From Archangiaceae bacterium (lineage in GTDB: Bacteria > Myxococcota > Myxococcia > Myxococcales > Myxococcaceae), in assembly GCA_016714225.1 (NCBI GenBank), contig JADJNS010000001.1:186001-250000 (forward strand): a DNA stretch of 64,000 bases, read 5' to 3'. Of this stretch, positions 25,867 through 34,498 are shown piece after piece (the stretch's first letter is position 1; each line of letters begins with the position of its first letter). Made by a program: the position numbers and the translations under genes. A model generated the notes under the pieces. It had not been told where the DNA came from and did no database searches. It saw nothing but the letters and a program-made list of their open reading frames with translations.

Positions 25867-26160
25867 ATGGCGGAGCTCAGTTCGGTGCAGCACGAGAGCG
25901 AGGTCGACCTCGATGTCGACATCGAGATCATCATCGACGAGCGCTGTGTACCCGCCGCCGACCTGCTCTCGGACGCCGACAACGCCACCCGCGAGACCCG
26001 GCCCTATGAAGTGCCGCTCGAAGAAGAGCTGGGCGAGCTGTTCGGAGACCTGACCCGCACCAGCGGGCAGTTCACCCTTCCGGTGGCGCTCGACGAGCTG
26101 CCCGAAGATGCGTACCCGACCGAGGTCTACTTCATCGACCCTTCGGGTTCGGTGCCGTAA
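25867..26160 (+). CDS. Small acidic protein
   Basis: A 97-residue, very acidic protein. The ATG at 25867 is chosen because AGGAG lies about 8 nt upstream. It starts MAELSSVQHESEVDLDVDIE and has long Asp/Glu runs (EEELGELFGDL) with a single Cys. No signal peptide, membrane helix or known domain is seen. The acidic composition could fit a chaperone, an inhibitor or a nucleic-acid-mimic protein, but nothing in the sequence decides between them. A 14-nt hairpin directly follows the stop. The gene is divergent from the SDR gene and lies upstream of the KaiC-like gene. Confidence 0.6.
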   Translation: MAELSSVQHESEVDLDVDIEIIIDERCVPAADLLSDADNATRETRPYEVPLEEELGELFGDLTRTSGQFTLPVALDELPEDAYPTEVYFIDPSGSVP

Positions 26161-26161
26161 G

Positions 26162-26175
26162 CCGCTGAAAAGCGG
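26162..26175 (+). terminator. Small hairpin after the acidic-protein gene
   Basis: CCGCT-GAAA-AGCGG, a 5-bp stem with a GAAA tetraloop starting 1 nt after the stop codon. A GTTAC/GTAAC inverted repeat follows within the next 25 nt of the 203-bp spacer before the KaiC-like gene. Confidence 0.35.
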
Positions 26176-26363
26176 TTACACCCCGGTAACACCGTAAACC
26201 CCTGCTGACATCAACCCCGGGCGGGGCTAACTCGGTTACCCGTGCTGTACTCTGCGTCGCCCAGCTCGACAACGGACTGGGTGCTCGACCTCGAAGTCTT
26301 GGTTTGGCGGTTCGCCGAGAGCCCGAGCCTTTGCGACGCGACGTCCCAGGGAGGGGACTTCAT

Positions 26364-27881
26364 TTGAAGCACGATCACGAACCCAAGCGGTTGAGCACCG
26401 GCGTGCCCGGGCTCGACACGGTCCTCAGGGGAGGGCTGCTGCGGGGCGGCGTGTACATCATTCAGGGCAACCCGGGGGCGGGGAAGACCGTCCTCACCAA
26501 CCAGATTTCGTTTCATCACGCCCGCAACGGCGGCCGGGTGCTCTACACCACGCTGTTGGCCGAATCGCACGAGCGGCTGATGTTCAACCTGGGGTCGCTC
26601 AAGTACTTCGACCCCACGCTGGTGCCTGAGCAGATCACCTACCTGAGCGGCTTCTCGCTGCTCGAAGAGGGTGGCCTCAAGGCGATGGTCGACCTGGTGC
26701 GCAAAGAGGCGCGCGACCGCGGAGCGACGCTGCTGGTCATCGACGGGCTGGTCACCGCCGCCGAGCAGGCCGGCACCGACCGCGAGTTCAAGCGCTTCAT
26801 TCACGCGCTGCAGATTCACGCCGGCCTGGTGAACTGCACCGTGCTGATGCTCACCAGCGGCAACCCCAACGTGGTGCGGCCCGAGCACACCATGGTCGAT
26901 GGAGTCATCGACCTGAGCGACGTGCGGTTCGCGCGGCGCAACGAGCGCGAGCTCGAGGTGCGCAAGTTTCGCGGCTCTGACTACTTGCGCGGCGCGCACA
27001 CCTTCAACATCGACGAAGGCGGGGTTCGGGTGCACCCGCGCGTCGAGGTGATGCTGGGCAACCCGAGCGAAGAAGACCCGTGCGGCGACCGGCGGGTGTC
27101 GACCAACATCGTGCGGCTCGACGCGATTCTCGAAGGCGGGCTCTTGTGCGGCTCGACCACCCTGGTCACCGGCCCGTCGGGCTCGGGCAAGACCACCCTG
27201 GGGCTGCAGTTTCTCTCGGGCTCGAAAGAGAAAGAGCCCGGGCTGTTCTTCGGCTTCTACGAGACCCCGCGCCGGCTGGTGAACAAGGCGCGCACCCTGG
27301 GGTTGGACCTCGCGACCCAGGTCGATCGCGGCATCGTGCGCTTTCTCTGGCACCCGCCCACCGACCGCACCCTCGACGCGCTCGGCAACCAGCTGATCGA
27401 CACGGTGCGGCTGCACGGCATCAAGCGGGTGTTCCTCGACGGGCTCGACGGCTTCGTGAAGGCCGCCGCGTACCCCGAGCGGGTCAGCCACTTCTTCATC
27501 GCCCTGGGTAACGAGCTGCGGCAGCAGGGCGTAACCACCCTGTGCTCGGCCGAGCTGTCGCAGGTGGTGTCTCCCAACATCGAGCTGCCGGTGAGCGGGC
27601 TGTCGGCGATGGCCGAGAACGCCATCTTGCTGCGCTTCGCCGAGGTGCACAGCGAGCTGTTTCGCCTGATGTCGGTTATCAAAATGAGAGACAGCGGCTA
27701 CCACCCGGCGACCCGGGAGTTCCGCATCGGCAACGGAGGCGTCGACATCTCCGAGTCGTACCGCAGCGTGGAAGACATCATGGAGGGCCGGGCGCGCCCG
27801 CGCATCGAGGCCCACGACGAAGTGATGCAGCGGGCGGCGCCGCCGCGCAGCAGCTCGCCCAAAAGGAAGAAGAAGAAGTGA
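26364..27881 (+). CDS. KaiC-like tandem RecA-fold ATPase
   Basis: A 505-residue protein with two KaiC/RadA-type ATPase domains. The start is TTG at 26364, supported by an AGGGAGGGG Shine-Dalgarno 7-9 nt upstream. Domain 1 has Walker A GNPGAGKT at about residues 35-42 and a Walker B-like LLVIDGL. Domain 2 has GPSGSGKTT at about 270-278 and VFLDGLDG. Each domain begins with the KaiC hallmark (RLSTGVPGLDTVLRGGLL and NIVRLDAILEGGLL). The C-terminal tail is basic (PKRKKKK) and lacks the phosphorylation segment of cyanobacterial clock KaiC. Its stop overlaps the GTG of a receiver-domain gene, so it probably acts in a signalling chain with that protein. Confidence 0.88.
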   Translation: MKHDHEPKRLSTGVPGLDTVLRGGLLRGGVYIIQGNPGAGKTVLTNQISFHHARNGGRVLYTTLLAESHERLMFNLGSLKYFDPTLVPEQITYLSGFSLLEEGGLKAMVDLVRKEARDRGATLLVIDGLVTAAEQAGTDREFKRFIHALQIHAGLVNCTVLMLTSGNPNVVRPEHTMVDGVIDLSDVRFARRNERELEVRKFRGSDYLRGAHTFNIDEGGVRVHPRVEVMLGNPSEEDPCGDRRVSTNIVRLDAILEGGLLCGSTTLVTGPSGSGKTTLGLQFLSGSKEKEPGLFFGFYETPRRLVNKARTLGLDLATQVDRGIVRFLWHPPTDRTLDALGNQLIDTVRLHGIKRVFLDGLDGFVKAAAYPERVSHFFIALGNELRQQGVTTLCSAELSQVVSPNIELPVSGLSAMAENAILLRFAEVHSELFRLMSVIKMRDSGYHPATREFRIGNGGVDISESYRSVEDIMEGRARPRIEAHDEVMQRAAPPRSSSPKRKKKK

Positions 27882-28225
27882 AGCGAGTCCTCATCGTCGA
27901 CGACGAGTTCGGCATCGTCGAGGCGCTGAGCGACGTGCTCGGCGAGGAGGGGTATGCCGTCTCGACGGCGCGCAACGGGCGTGAGGCCCTCAAGCGCTTC
28001 GGCGAGGTGAAGCCAGACCTCATTCTCGTCGACTACATGATGCCGGTGATGGACGGGCTGCAGTTCATCGCCGAGCTGCGGCAGATCGACACCCAGTGCC
28101 CGGTGGTGCTGATGACCGCGGTGAAGCGCGACCAGCTGCCCCCGGCGCTGAAGGTCGCCGAGGTGCTGCAGAAGCCGTTCGGGGTCGACCAGCTGCTCGA
28201 GGTCGTGCAGAAGCTCGTGGGTTGA
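27878..28225 (+). CDS. Single-domain response regulator (receiver)
   Basis: A 115-residue CheY-like receiver starting at a GTG that overlaps the KaiC-like gene's stop. It holds the acidic pair (VDDE), the phospho-accepting Asp in LILVDYMMP, the conserved Thr in VLMTAV and the Lys in LQKPF. There is no output domain, so it must act through protein-protein contact, most likely with the adjacent ATPase. The overlapping start strongly suggests fixed stoichiometry between the two. Confidence 0.92.
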   Translation: MKRVLIVDDEFGIVEALSDVLGEEGYAVSTARNGREALKRFGEVKPDLILVDYMMPVMDGLQFIAELRQIDTQCPVVLMTAVKRDQLPPALKVAEVLQKPFGVDQLLEVVQKLVG

Positions 28226-28235
28226 ACCCGCCGTC

Positions 28236-29399
28236 TTGAGGCACAGTCGCGCGGTGCGAAAAGCCCTGCGGCGCGCGACCCTCTACCTCTTCCTGGCGGT
28301 GCTGCTGACCGCGGTGTTCTTCGTGGTCACCGGCTGGCGGGCCTTCGGTCACGGCGCGGGCGGCGAGCGCGCCGAGCGCATGCGGCGCTCGAAGCAGTGG
28401 GCGCTCTCGCACTTCGCCAACCCCCAGCCGATGTGGAACGACGGGTGGGGCTCGGTGAAGGCGATGTTCGAGTCGTCGCCGGTGGTGGCTCCGCTGGGTG
28501 AGGTGCCGGTGGTGCGCGGAGGCGAAGAGCGGTTCGCCACCGCGCCGGCGAGCGGGCTGCGCGTCACCTGGTTCGGGCACTCGACGACGCTCATCGAGCT
28601 CGACGGAGTGCGCGTGCTCACCGACCCGGTGTTCAGCGAGCGGGCCTCGCCGTATCAATTTCTGGGGCCCAAGCGGTGGTACCCGCCCTTGATACCGCTC
28701 GAGAAGATGCCGCGGGTCGACGCGGTCATCATCTCGCACGACCACTACGACCACCTCGACGAGGGCACGGTGCGGGCGCTGCGAGACGCGCGCTTCTTCG
28801 TGCCGCTCGGCGTGGGCGCGCACCTCGAGTACTGGGGCGTGCCGGCGGCGAGCATCACCGAGCTCGACTGGTGGGAAGAGGCGAAGGTGGGCGAGGTGCG
28901 GGTGGTGTCGACGCCGTCGCGGCACGCCTCGGGGAGACAGGTGCTCGACCAGGGGGGAACCTTGTGGACCAGCTGGTCGCTGGTCGGGCCGAAGCACCGC
29001 GTCTGGTACTCGGGGGACACGGGGCTGTTTCCGGCGATGAGGGAGATTGGAGAGCGGTTGGGGCCGTTCGATGTGGGGTTGGTGGAGATTGGGCAGTATC
29101 ACCGGGCGTGGCCCGACTGGCACCTGGGGCCCGAGCAGGCGGTGCGGGCGGTGGGCATGGTGAAGGCGAAGGTGATGTTCCCGGTGCACTGGGGGTTGTT
29201 CGTGTTGGCGCTGCACGGGTGGACCGAGCCCATCGAGCGCGCGGTGGTGGCGGCGGGGCTGGCTGAGATGCCTTTGGTGACGCCGCGGCCGGGGCAGAGC
29301 GTGGAGCCTTCGGAGGGTTTCGTGAGTGAGCGGTGGTGGCCGGCGCTGCCCTGGCAGACTGCCGCGGAGCATCAAATCAAGGCGACGTTGGTCGAGTAG
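28236..29399 (+). CDS. Metallo-beta-lactamase-fold hydrolase, NAPE-PLD/UlaG-like, membrane-anchored
   Basis: A 387-residue protein starting at TTG (GTG at 28254 is an alternative). A single N-terminal transmembrane helix (LYLFLAVLLTAVFFVVTG) precedes the catalytic domain. The MBL motif is SHDHYDHLD, with the strand WFGHSTTLIELDGVRVLTDPVF before it and YSGDTGLFPAM and FPVHWGLFVLALHG after. The pattern fits the N-acylphosphatidylethanolamine-phospholipase-D/UlaG-like group, metal-dependent hydrolases of phosphodiesters or lactones. The true substrate is unknown. It lies 10 bp after the receiver gene. A hexamer-repeat hairpin follows its stop. Confidence 0.85.
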   Translation: MRHSRAVRKALRRATLYLFLAVLLTAVFFVVTGWRAFGHGAGGERAERMRRSKQWALSHFANPQPMWNDGWGSVKAMFESSPVVAPLGEVPVVRGGEERFATAPASGLRVTWFGHSTTLIELDGVRVLTDPVFSERASPYQFLGPKRWYPPLIPLEKMPRVDAVIISHDHYDHLDEGTVRALRDARFFVPLGVGAHLEYWGVPAASITELDWWEEAKVGEVRVVSTPSRHASGRQVLDQGGTLWTSWSLVGPKHRVWYSGDTGLFPAMREIGERLGPFDVGLVEIGQYHRAWPDWHLGPEQAVRAVGMVKAKVMFPVHWGLFVLALHGWTEPIERAVVAAGLAEMPLVTPRPGQSVEPSEGFVSERWWPALPWQTAAEHQIKATLVE

Positions 29400-29416
29400 T
29401 GGGGCGCTCACACCGC

Positions 29417-29541
29417 CGTCCACGTCCACGTCCACGTCCACGTCCACGAGCACGCTCGCTTCGCTCGCGTTCGAGCAAGGCGGTGCGCGTCGGCGGGCTT
29501 TTTCGTGGACGTGGACGTGGACGTGGACGTGGACGTGGACG
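29417..29541. repeat. Inverted pair of (GTCCAC)n / (GTGGAC)n hexamer repeats
   Basis: Five GTCCAC units at 29418-29448 are followed, after a ~55-nt spacer, by six GTGGAC units at 29505-29540. The arms can pair over about 32 bp and form a long hairpin. It lies between convergent genes (MBL hydrolase and trehalase), so it probably ends transcription from both sides. Slippage of the hexamers could change arm length. Confidence 0.8.
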
Positions 29542-29557
29542 GCCTCTTCGGGCGGCC

Positions 29558-31537
29558 TCAGCGCGCCGGAAACAGCTCTTCCGGCTTCACTCCCGCATCC
29601 AACGCCTCGCGCAGCGCGACCGGCAACCCCTGCCTCAGCTTCACGAACGACGCATTCGTCCACCCGAAGCCCTGGGGGTTCTCTTCCCGCGGCGTCCAGT
29701 ACGAGCCGCGGTCGGCGCCCTGATTGCCGTACTCGGCCGCCGCTACGTCGGCCGTCACCGCCTGTACGTCGAGCTTCTCGGGCAGCAGGCCATTGTTCGC
29801 GCCGGCGATTTCCAGCAGCGCCGCGCACCAGCGGTACGCCACCTCGTTCGCCTGCGCGTGGAAGCCGTAGCGGTTCAAGCCCTCGACCGCGATGACCTGC
29901 AGCGGCGCCCAGCCGTTCGGCCAGTCCCACTGCAGCGCTTCGTCTCCTGCCTTCTCGCGCGAGGCCTTCGATGAGGTCGCCAGCCCCCCGCGCTCGAGGA
30001 ACAGGCCCAGGTTGTCGGCCACCCGCTGCGCCTGAGCCTGCGTCGCCCAGCCCGCCGCCAGCGGAGCGAACGTCGCCACGCTCTCGTACTCCGAGGGCTC
30101 GCCGGTCTGGGTGTCGAAGTCGACGAACAGGCCGAGCTTCTCGTTCCACAGCCGCTGCTGCATCACCTCGGCCCGCGCTTTCGCGCCGACCTCGTGCTTG
30201 ACCGCGCCCAGCGACTCGTCGCCGTCGATGATGCGGTAAATCTGCGCCAGGTCTTTCTCGTAGGCGAACAGCTGCGAGTTCAGGTCGACCGCCTCGAGCA
30301 GGTGGGCGTGGTCGGTGAAGCGGTGAGACAGGTCCCACCCGGTGGCGCGGGCGGCCCGGTCGGCCTCGGGGTCGGGCCACGAGAACACGCCCTGCGAGGT
30401 GAGGTTGCGCTCGACCTCGAGGTCGGGCCCGCTCGCGTCGTCGTGGAAGCGCGCCAGCCCCGACTCGAGTTGCTGGCCCTTCGCCTGCCACACCGTGGCC
30501 AGCTCTCTCTCGGCGGCGTGCGCCACCTTCTCGAGCAGCTTCTTGTTCGCCGGCGTCGGCTGCGCCTCGTACAGCTCGAGCGCGAAGCGCGGCAGGTACG
30601 GCGGCTGGCCGCGCGACAGGTGGTAGCTGCGGCTCGAGTTGGGAATCTTGCCGTACTGCTCGACCAGGTAGACCTGGTTCTCGACCATGCTGCGCGCCAG
30701 GTCGGGCCGGCCCGAGGCGAGCAGCCCCTGGCCGATGAAGTAGCTGTCCCACCCGTACATCTCGGCGAAGCGCCCACCCGGCACCACGAACGGCTCGGGC
30801 AGGTAGAGAATGCCGGGCTTGCTCTGGTCGAGCTCGCGCCAGTCGGTGCCGGGCTTGAAGGCCTCGACCACCAGCGGCGCCTTGCCCGGGTTCGCCGCGT
30901 TGTACTTCTTCGCCTCGGCGGTCAGCCGCTTCAGCGCGGCGCCGTCGGCGGCCGGCACCCACACGTGCAGCTTGCCGTCGGGAGCAGGCAGGTTCGAATG
31001 CTCGAGCGCCTCGACCAGCGCCGGCACCTCGCGCGAGTTGCGCACGAACGCCGGCCACGACTCGGAGATGCTGCGGGTGAGCGCCGCGCCCGCCGGCTCG
31101 AGCACCGTGGCGTCGTCGAGCAGCGACTGGGTGCGCAGCGCGTGGGCCGAGACGTCGGCGAGGTGCGCCAGCCGCTCTGCGCCCGAGAGCTGGGCGACCT
31201 CACCGTTCGACAGCTTCACGTCGACCGAGAAGGCCACCCCTGCGTCGGCTGCCAGCTGCTCGTCGCGCGCGTCGAGGGCCCCGTCCTGGTTGAAGTCGAG
31301 CTTCATCGCGTCGCCGAACAGCGTGGCGGCGCTCTGCGCGAAGTGCTGCACCGACGCGGCGACCGCCTCGCGGCTCTCGCGCTCGGCGACCCGCTCGGTG
31401 GCCGACACCGTCTCGAGCAGCTGCGGCCGGCTGGCTCGCGACTCGGCCTTCATCTTCGCCGCGCGCGCGCCCGCTGCCGGCGCGGCCGGAGGCGTGGGCG
31501 ACGAGCTCGAGTGGCGCGACTTCGGGCGTACGGTCAA
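29558..31537 (-). CDS. Trehalase, GH37 family, with EF-hand-like N-terminal region
   Basis: About 659 residues. The catalytic domain carries both trehalase signatures: PGGRFAEMYGWDSYF near residue 252 and QWDWPNGWAPLQ near 535. It hydrolyses trehalose to two glucose. The N-terminal ~110 residues are not part of the usual enzyme: they are Ser/Pro/Ala-rich, lack a signal peptide, and hold an EF-hand-like loop (DFNQDGALDARD, residues 81-92). The TTG start at 31537 has a TAACGT hexamer just upstream. An ATG at residue 29 is an alternative start. Glucose released could feed the glucokinase encoded at 12.9 kb. It is divergent from the ten-repeat protein. Confidence 0.9.
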   Translation of the reverse strand: MTVRPKSRHSSSSPTPPAAPAAGARAAKMKAESRASRPQLLETVSATERVAERESREAVAASVQHFAQSAATLFGDAMKLDFNQDGALDARDEQLAADAGVAFSVDVKLSNGEVAQLSGAERLAHLADVSAHALRTQSLLDDATVLEPAGAALTRSISESWPAFVRNSREVPALVEALEHSNLPAPDGKLHVWVPAADGAALKRLTAEAKKYNAANPGKAPLVVEAFKPGTDWRELDQSKPGILYLPEPFVVPGGRFAEMYGWDSYFIGQGLLASGRPDLARSMVENQVYLVEQYGKIPNSSRSYHLSRGQPPYLPRFALELYEAQPTPANKKLLEKVAHAAERELATVWQAKGQQLESGLARFHDDASGPDLEVERNLTSQGVFSWPDPEADRAARATGWDLSHRFTDHAHLLEAVDLNSQLFAYEKDLAQIYRIIDGDESLGAVKHEVGAKARAEVMQQRLWNEKLGLFVDFDTQTGEPSEYESVATFAPLAAGWATQAQAQRVADNLGLFLERGGLATSSKASREKAGDEALQWDWPNGWAPLQVIAVEGLNRYGFHAQANEVAYRWCAALLEIAGANNGLLPEKLDVQAVTADVAAAEYGNQGADRGSYWTPREENPQGFGWTNASFVKLRQGLPVALREALDAGVKPEELFPAR

Positions 31538-31627
31538 GCAGCAGCGACGTTAATCAAGAAGTCCGGCGCGATGCACCCACACCGGCGCCGACCGAGCCCG
31601 GTGCGCGACGTGCAACGGGTGAGCACC

Positions 31628-34471
31628 ATGAGCGCTCTTCGCCGCGCAGCACCCGGGTCGATTGCATCGCTGGTGTTGCTTCTGACCCTGTCACCGGAGA
31701 CCGGGGCGGCCCAATCACGCGCGCCGGTGGTGCGCGACCTCGAGCTGACCACATCGGAAGACACCGAGGTGCGCGGCCAGGTGGCGATGGGCCAGGTGGC
31801 CGACCTCAAGCTCAAGCGCGCGCCCAAGCACGGAGAGGTCGCCCTCGACGCCGCCAGCGGAGCCTTCACCTTCCGCCCCGCGAAGGATTGGAACGGCAGC
31901 GACGCCTTCGCGCTCGAGGTGGTGGCCGGCAGCAAGCGCACCGTGGCCAAGGTCACCCTGCACGTCACCGCCGAGAACGACCCGCCCCAGGTGAAGCCGC
32001 TCGCGCTCGCCACCAGCGAAGACGCGCCGGCGAAGGCACGCGGCCAGGCGTTCGACGTCGACAAGGACATTCTGACCTGGCGGGTGAGCGCTCCGCCGGC
32101 GCACGGCAGCGCGACCGTCGACCCGCACTCGGGCGCGGTGACCTTCAACCCGGCGCGCGACTTCAACGGCGCCGACGCCTTCAGCCTCGAGGTCAGCGAC
32201 GGCGTCGAGGCGGTGGTGGTCGAGGTGCCGGTGACGGTGGCCGCGGTGAACGACGCACCGCAGCTGCACGTGGCGCTGATCAACTGCCTGGAAGACCAGC
32301 CCTGCGAGTCGCCCCTCGACGCGCTCGACGTCGACCACGACCCGCTCACCTTCAAGCTCACCGCGAAGCCCAAGCACGGCGAGCTCACGTTGGAAGAGAA
32401 CAGGGTGCGCTTCGTGCCCGCGCGCGACTTTCACGGCGACGACGCGTTCGCGGTCGAGGTGAGCGACGGCAAGCTCAAGGCCGCCGCCACCCTCACCCTG
32501 CGGGTCGCCGAGGTGAACGACGCTCCGGTGGCCTCGAGCCTGTCGCTGTCGACGAAGGAAGACGTGCCGGCGCAGGGCCTGGTGACCGCCACCGACGTCG
32601 ACGTCGAGCCGCTGGTGTGGCGGGTGTCGCGGCCCGCCCAGCACGGCGAGGCCAGCGTCGACCCGCGCTCGGGCGCGGTCAGCTACAGCCCGGCGCGCGA
32701 TTTTCACGGCGATGACGCCTTCGCGCTCGAGGTGACCGACGGCAAGGCGCCGGTGGTGGTCGAAGTGCCGGTGAAGGTCGAGGCGGTGAACGACGCTCCG
32801 GTGGCGAAAGGCGGCAGCCACGCGCTCGATGAAGACACGGTGCTGTCGGGGCAGTGCGTGGCCGACGACGTCGACGGCGATGCGCTCGCCTTCAAGCCGG
32901 TGCGGCAGCCCGCGCACGGCACCTTGGCGCTCGATGCGCACGGCGCGTTCAGCTTCACCCCGGCGCACGACTACCACGGGTCCGACAGCTTCTCGTTTCA
33001 GGTCTCTGACGGAAAGGCGACCGCCGAGGCGGTGGTGCGGCTGGCGGTGAAGCCGGTCAACGACGCGCCGGTGGCGCAGCCGATGGCGCTCGGCAGCAAC
33101 GAAGACGAGCCGGTCTACGGCGCGGTGATGGCGACCGACGTCGACGCCGACCCGCTCGGCTACTCGGTGAGCGTGCCGCCTGCGCACGGCGAGGCGAAGG
33201 TCGACCCGCGCTCGGGAGCGGTCAGCTACGTGCCGGCGCGCGACTACCACGGCGACGACACCTTCACCCTCGCGGTGAGCGACGGCACCGCCAGCTCGAG
33301 CGCGCAGGTGTCGGTGCAGCTCAAGGCCGTCGACGACGCTCCGGTGGCGCGCACCCTCGACCTCGACGCCTCCGAAGACACCCTCGCCCAGTCGGTGCTG
33401 CCCGGCGCCGACGTCGACGGCGACCCGTTGAGCTACCGAATTCTCTCGCAGCCCCGCCTCGGCGCGGCGCAGCTCACCGACGCCGCCACCGGCGCGTGGC
33501 GCTTTCAACCCTCGACCGACCTGAACGGCGAAGACGGGTTCACCTACGAAGTGAGCGACGGCCGCACCGCCGTACAGGGGCAGGTGAAGCTCCACGTGAG
33601 GGCGGTGAACGACGCCCCCGTGGCGGCCGAGCTCGCCCTGGCCACGCAGGAGGACACCGCCGTCGAGGGCGCGGTGCAGGCCTTCGACGTCGACCGCGAC
33701 GTGCTGGTCTTCGCAGTGGCTACCCAGCCCCGGCTGGGCAAGGCGACCGTCGACGCCGCCACCGGAGCGCTGCGCTACGAGCCGAGAAAGGACCAGTACG
33801 GCGCCGACACCTTCACCGTGGTGGCGAGCGACGGGAAGCTCAAGTCGGCTCCCGCCAAGGTGACGGTGAGCGTCGCGGCGGTGAACGATGCTCCGGTGGC
33901 GGCGGCAGGCAGCATGTCGACCGACGAAGACACCCCGGCCCGCGGCACGGTCAAGGCGACCGACGTCGACGGCGACGCGTTGACCTATGCGGTGTCGTTG
34001 GCGGCGACCCACGGCAAGGTCGAGATGCTCGACGCGAGCAAGGGCGTGTTCTCGTACACCCCCGCGCCGAACTGGTTCGGGCTCGATTCGTTCTGGTTCA
34101 CCACCACCGACCCGAGCGGAGCGTCCAGCGTCGCCGAGGTGAAGATGAACGTCGCGGCGGTGAACGACCCGCCGATGGCCGAGGGAGACCACGTGAACGC
34201 GCCGTGCAACGGCAGAATCAGCGGGCGCCTGCGCGGCTTCGACCGCGAGAGCAAGACCGTCAGCTTTCGCATCGTCGAGGAGCCCAAGCGCGGCCGGCTT
34301 AAGCTCGTCGATGCGGCCACCGGCGAGTTCACCTTCGACATCGAGAGCACCGACGGCGAGCCCATTCCCTTCAGCTTCGCCGCGTTCGACGGCCAGGCCT
34401 TGTCCGAGCCCGCCGAGCAGGTCGTGCACCCCCAGGGCTCGTGCGTGCGCGGCGACATGGCGATGAAGTGA
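31628..34471 (+). CDS. Secreted protein of ten cadherin-like (tandem-95) repeats
   Basis: About 947 residues. The ATG at 31628 gives a signal peptide (ALRRAAPGSIASLVLLLTL); an in-frame ATG at 31571 would give a longer leader. The rest is ten tandem units of about 90 residues, each with a start of the form LxLxTxEDT, a TDVDGDPL turn, a GAVSYxPARDFHGDDAF strand and an end of AVNDAPVA. These are calcium-binding cadherin-like domains of bacterial adhesins (Cadherin_5/tandem-95 type). The last unit is diverged and ends in a short tail without a sorting signal or barrel. Units 3 and 10 carry extra Cys. It is likely an extended surface or matrix protein. The next gene starts 27 bp later. Confidence 0.88.
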   Translation: MSALRRAAPGSIASLVLLLTLSPETGAAQSRAPVVRDLELTTSEDTEVRGQVAMGQVADLKLKRAPKHGEVALDAASGAFTFRPAKDWNGSDAFALEVVAGSKRTVAKVTLHVTAENDPPQVKPLALATSEDAPAKARGQAFDVDKDILTWRVSAPPAHGSATVDPHSGAVTFNPARDFNGADAFSLEVSDGVEAVVVEVPVTVAAVNDAPQLHVALINCLEDQPCESPLDALDVDHDPLTFKLTAKPKHGELTLEENRVRFVPARDFHGDDAFAVEVSDGKLKAAATLTLRVAEVNDAPVASSLSLSTKEDVPAQGLVTATDVDVEPLVWRVSRPAQHGEASVDPRSGAVSYSPARDFHGDDAFALEVTDGKAPVVVEVPVKVEAVNDAPVAKGGSHALDEDTVLSGQCVADDVDGDALAFKPVRQPAHGTLALDAHGAFSFTPAHDYHGSDSFSFQVSDGKATAEAVVRLAVKPVNDAPVAQPMALGSNEDEPVYGAVMATDVDADPLGYSVSVPPAHGEAKVDPRSGAVSYVPARDYHGDDTFTLAVSDGTASSSAQVSVQLKAVDDAPVARTLDLDASEDTLAQSVLPGADVDGDPLSYRILSQPRLGAAQLTDAATGAWRFQPSTDLNGEDGFTYEVSDGRTAVQGQVKLHVRAVNDAPVAAELALATQEDTAVEGAVQAFDVDRDVLVFAVATQPRLGKATVDAATGALRYEPRKDQYGADTFTVVASDGKLKSAPAKVTVSVAAVNDAPVAAAGSMSTDEDTPARGTVKATDVDGDALTYAVSLAATHGKVEMLDASKGVFSYTPAPNWFGLDSFWFTTTDPSGASSVAEVKMNVAAVNDPPMAEGDHVNAPCNGRISGRLRGFDRESKTVSFRIVEEPKRGRLKLVDAATGEFTFDIESTDGEPIPFSFAAFDGQALSEPAEQVVHPQGSCVRGDMAMK

Positions 34472-34484
34472 GGGGCGGTGGCGG

Positions 34485-34490
34485 TACAGT
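34485..34490 (+). promoter_or_regulatory. -10-like element
   Basis: TACAGT lies 8 nt before the ATG at 34499. It favours that start over the GTG at 34478 and suggests a separate, leaderless transcript. Confidence 0.4.
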
Positions 34491-34498
34491 CGTCCCCG

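Noticed and set aside
29417..29541. Hexamer array as a CRISPR
   Set aside because: Units are 6 nt and directly adjacent with no spacers, and no cas gene is present.
28065..31058. Long minus-strand frame across the hexamer repeats
   Set aside because: It runs through the MBL gene antisense and the hexamer hairpin, giving His-Val and Val-Asp runs; the trehalase frame explains the coding part.
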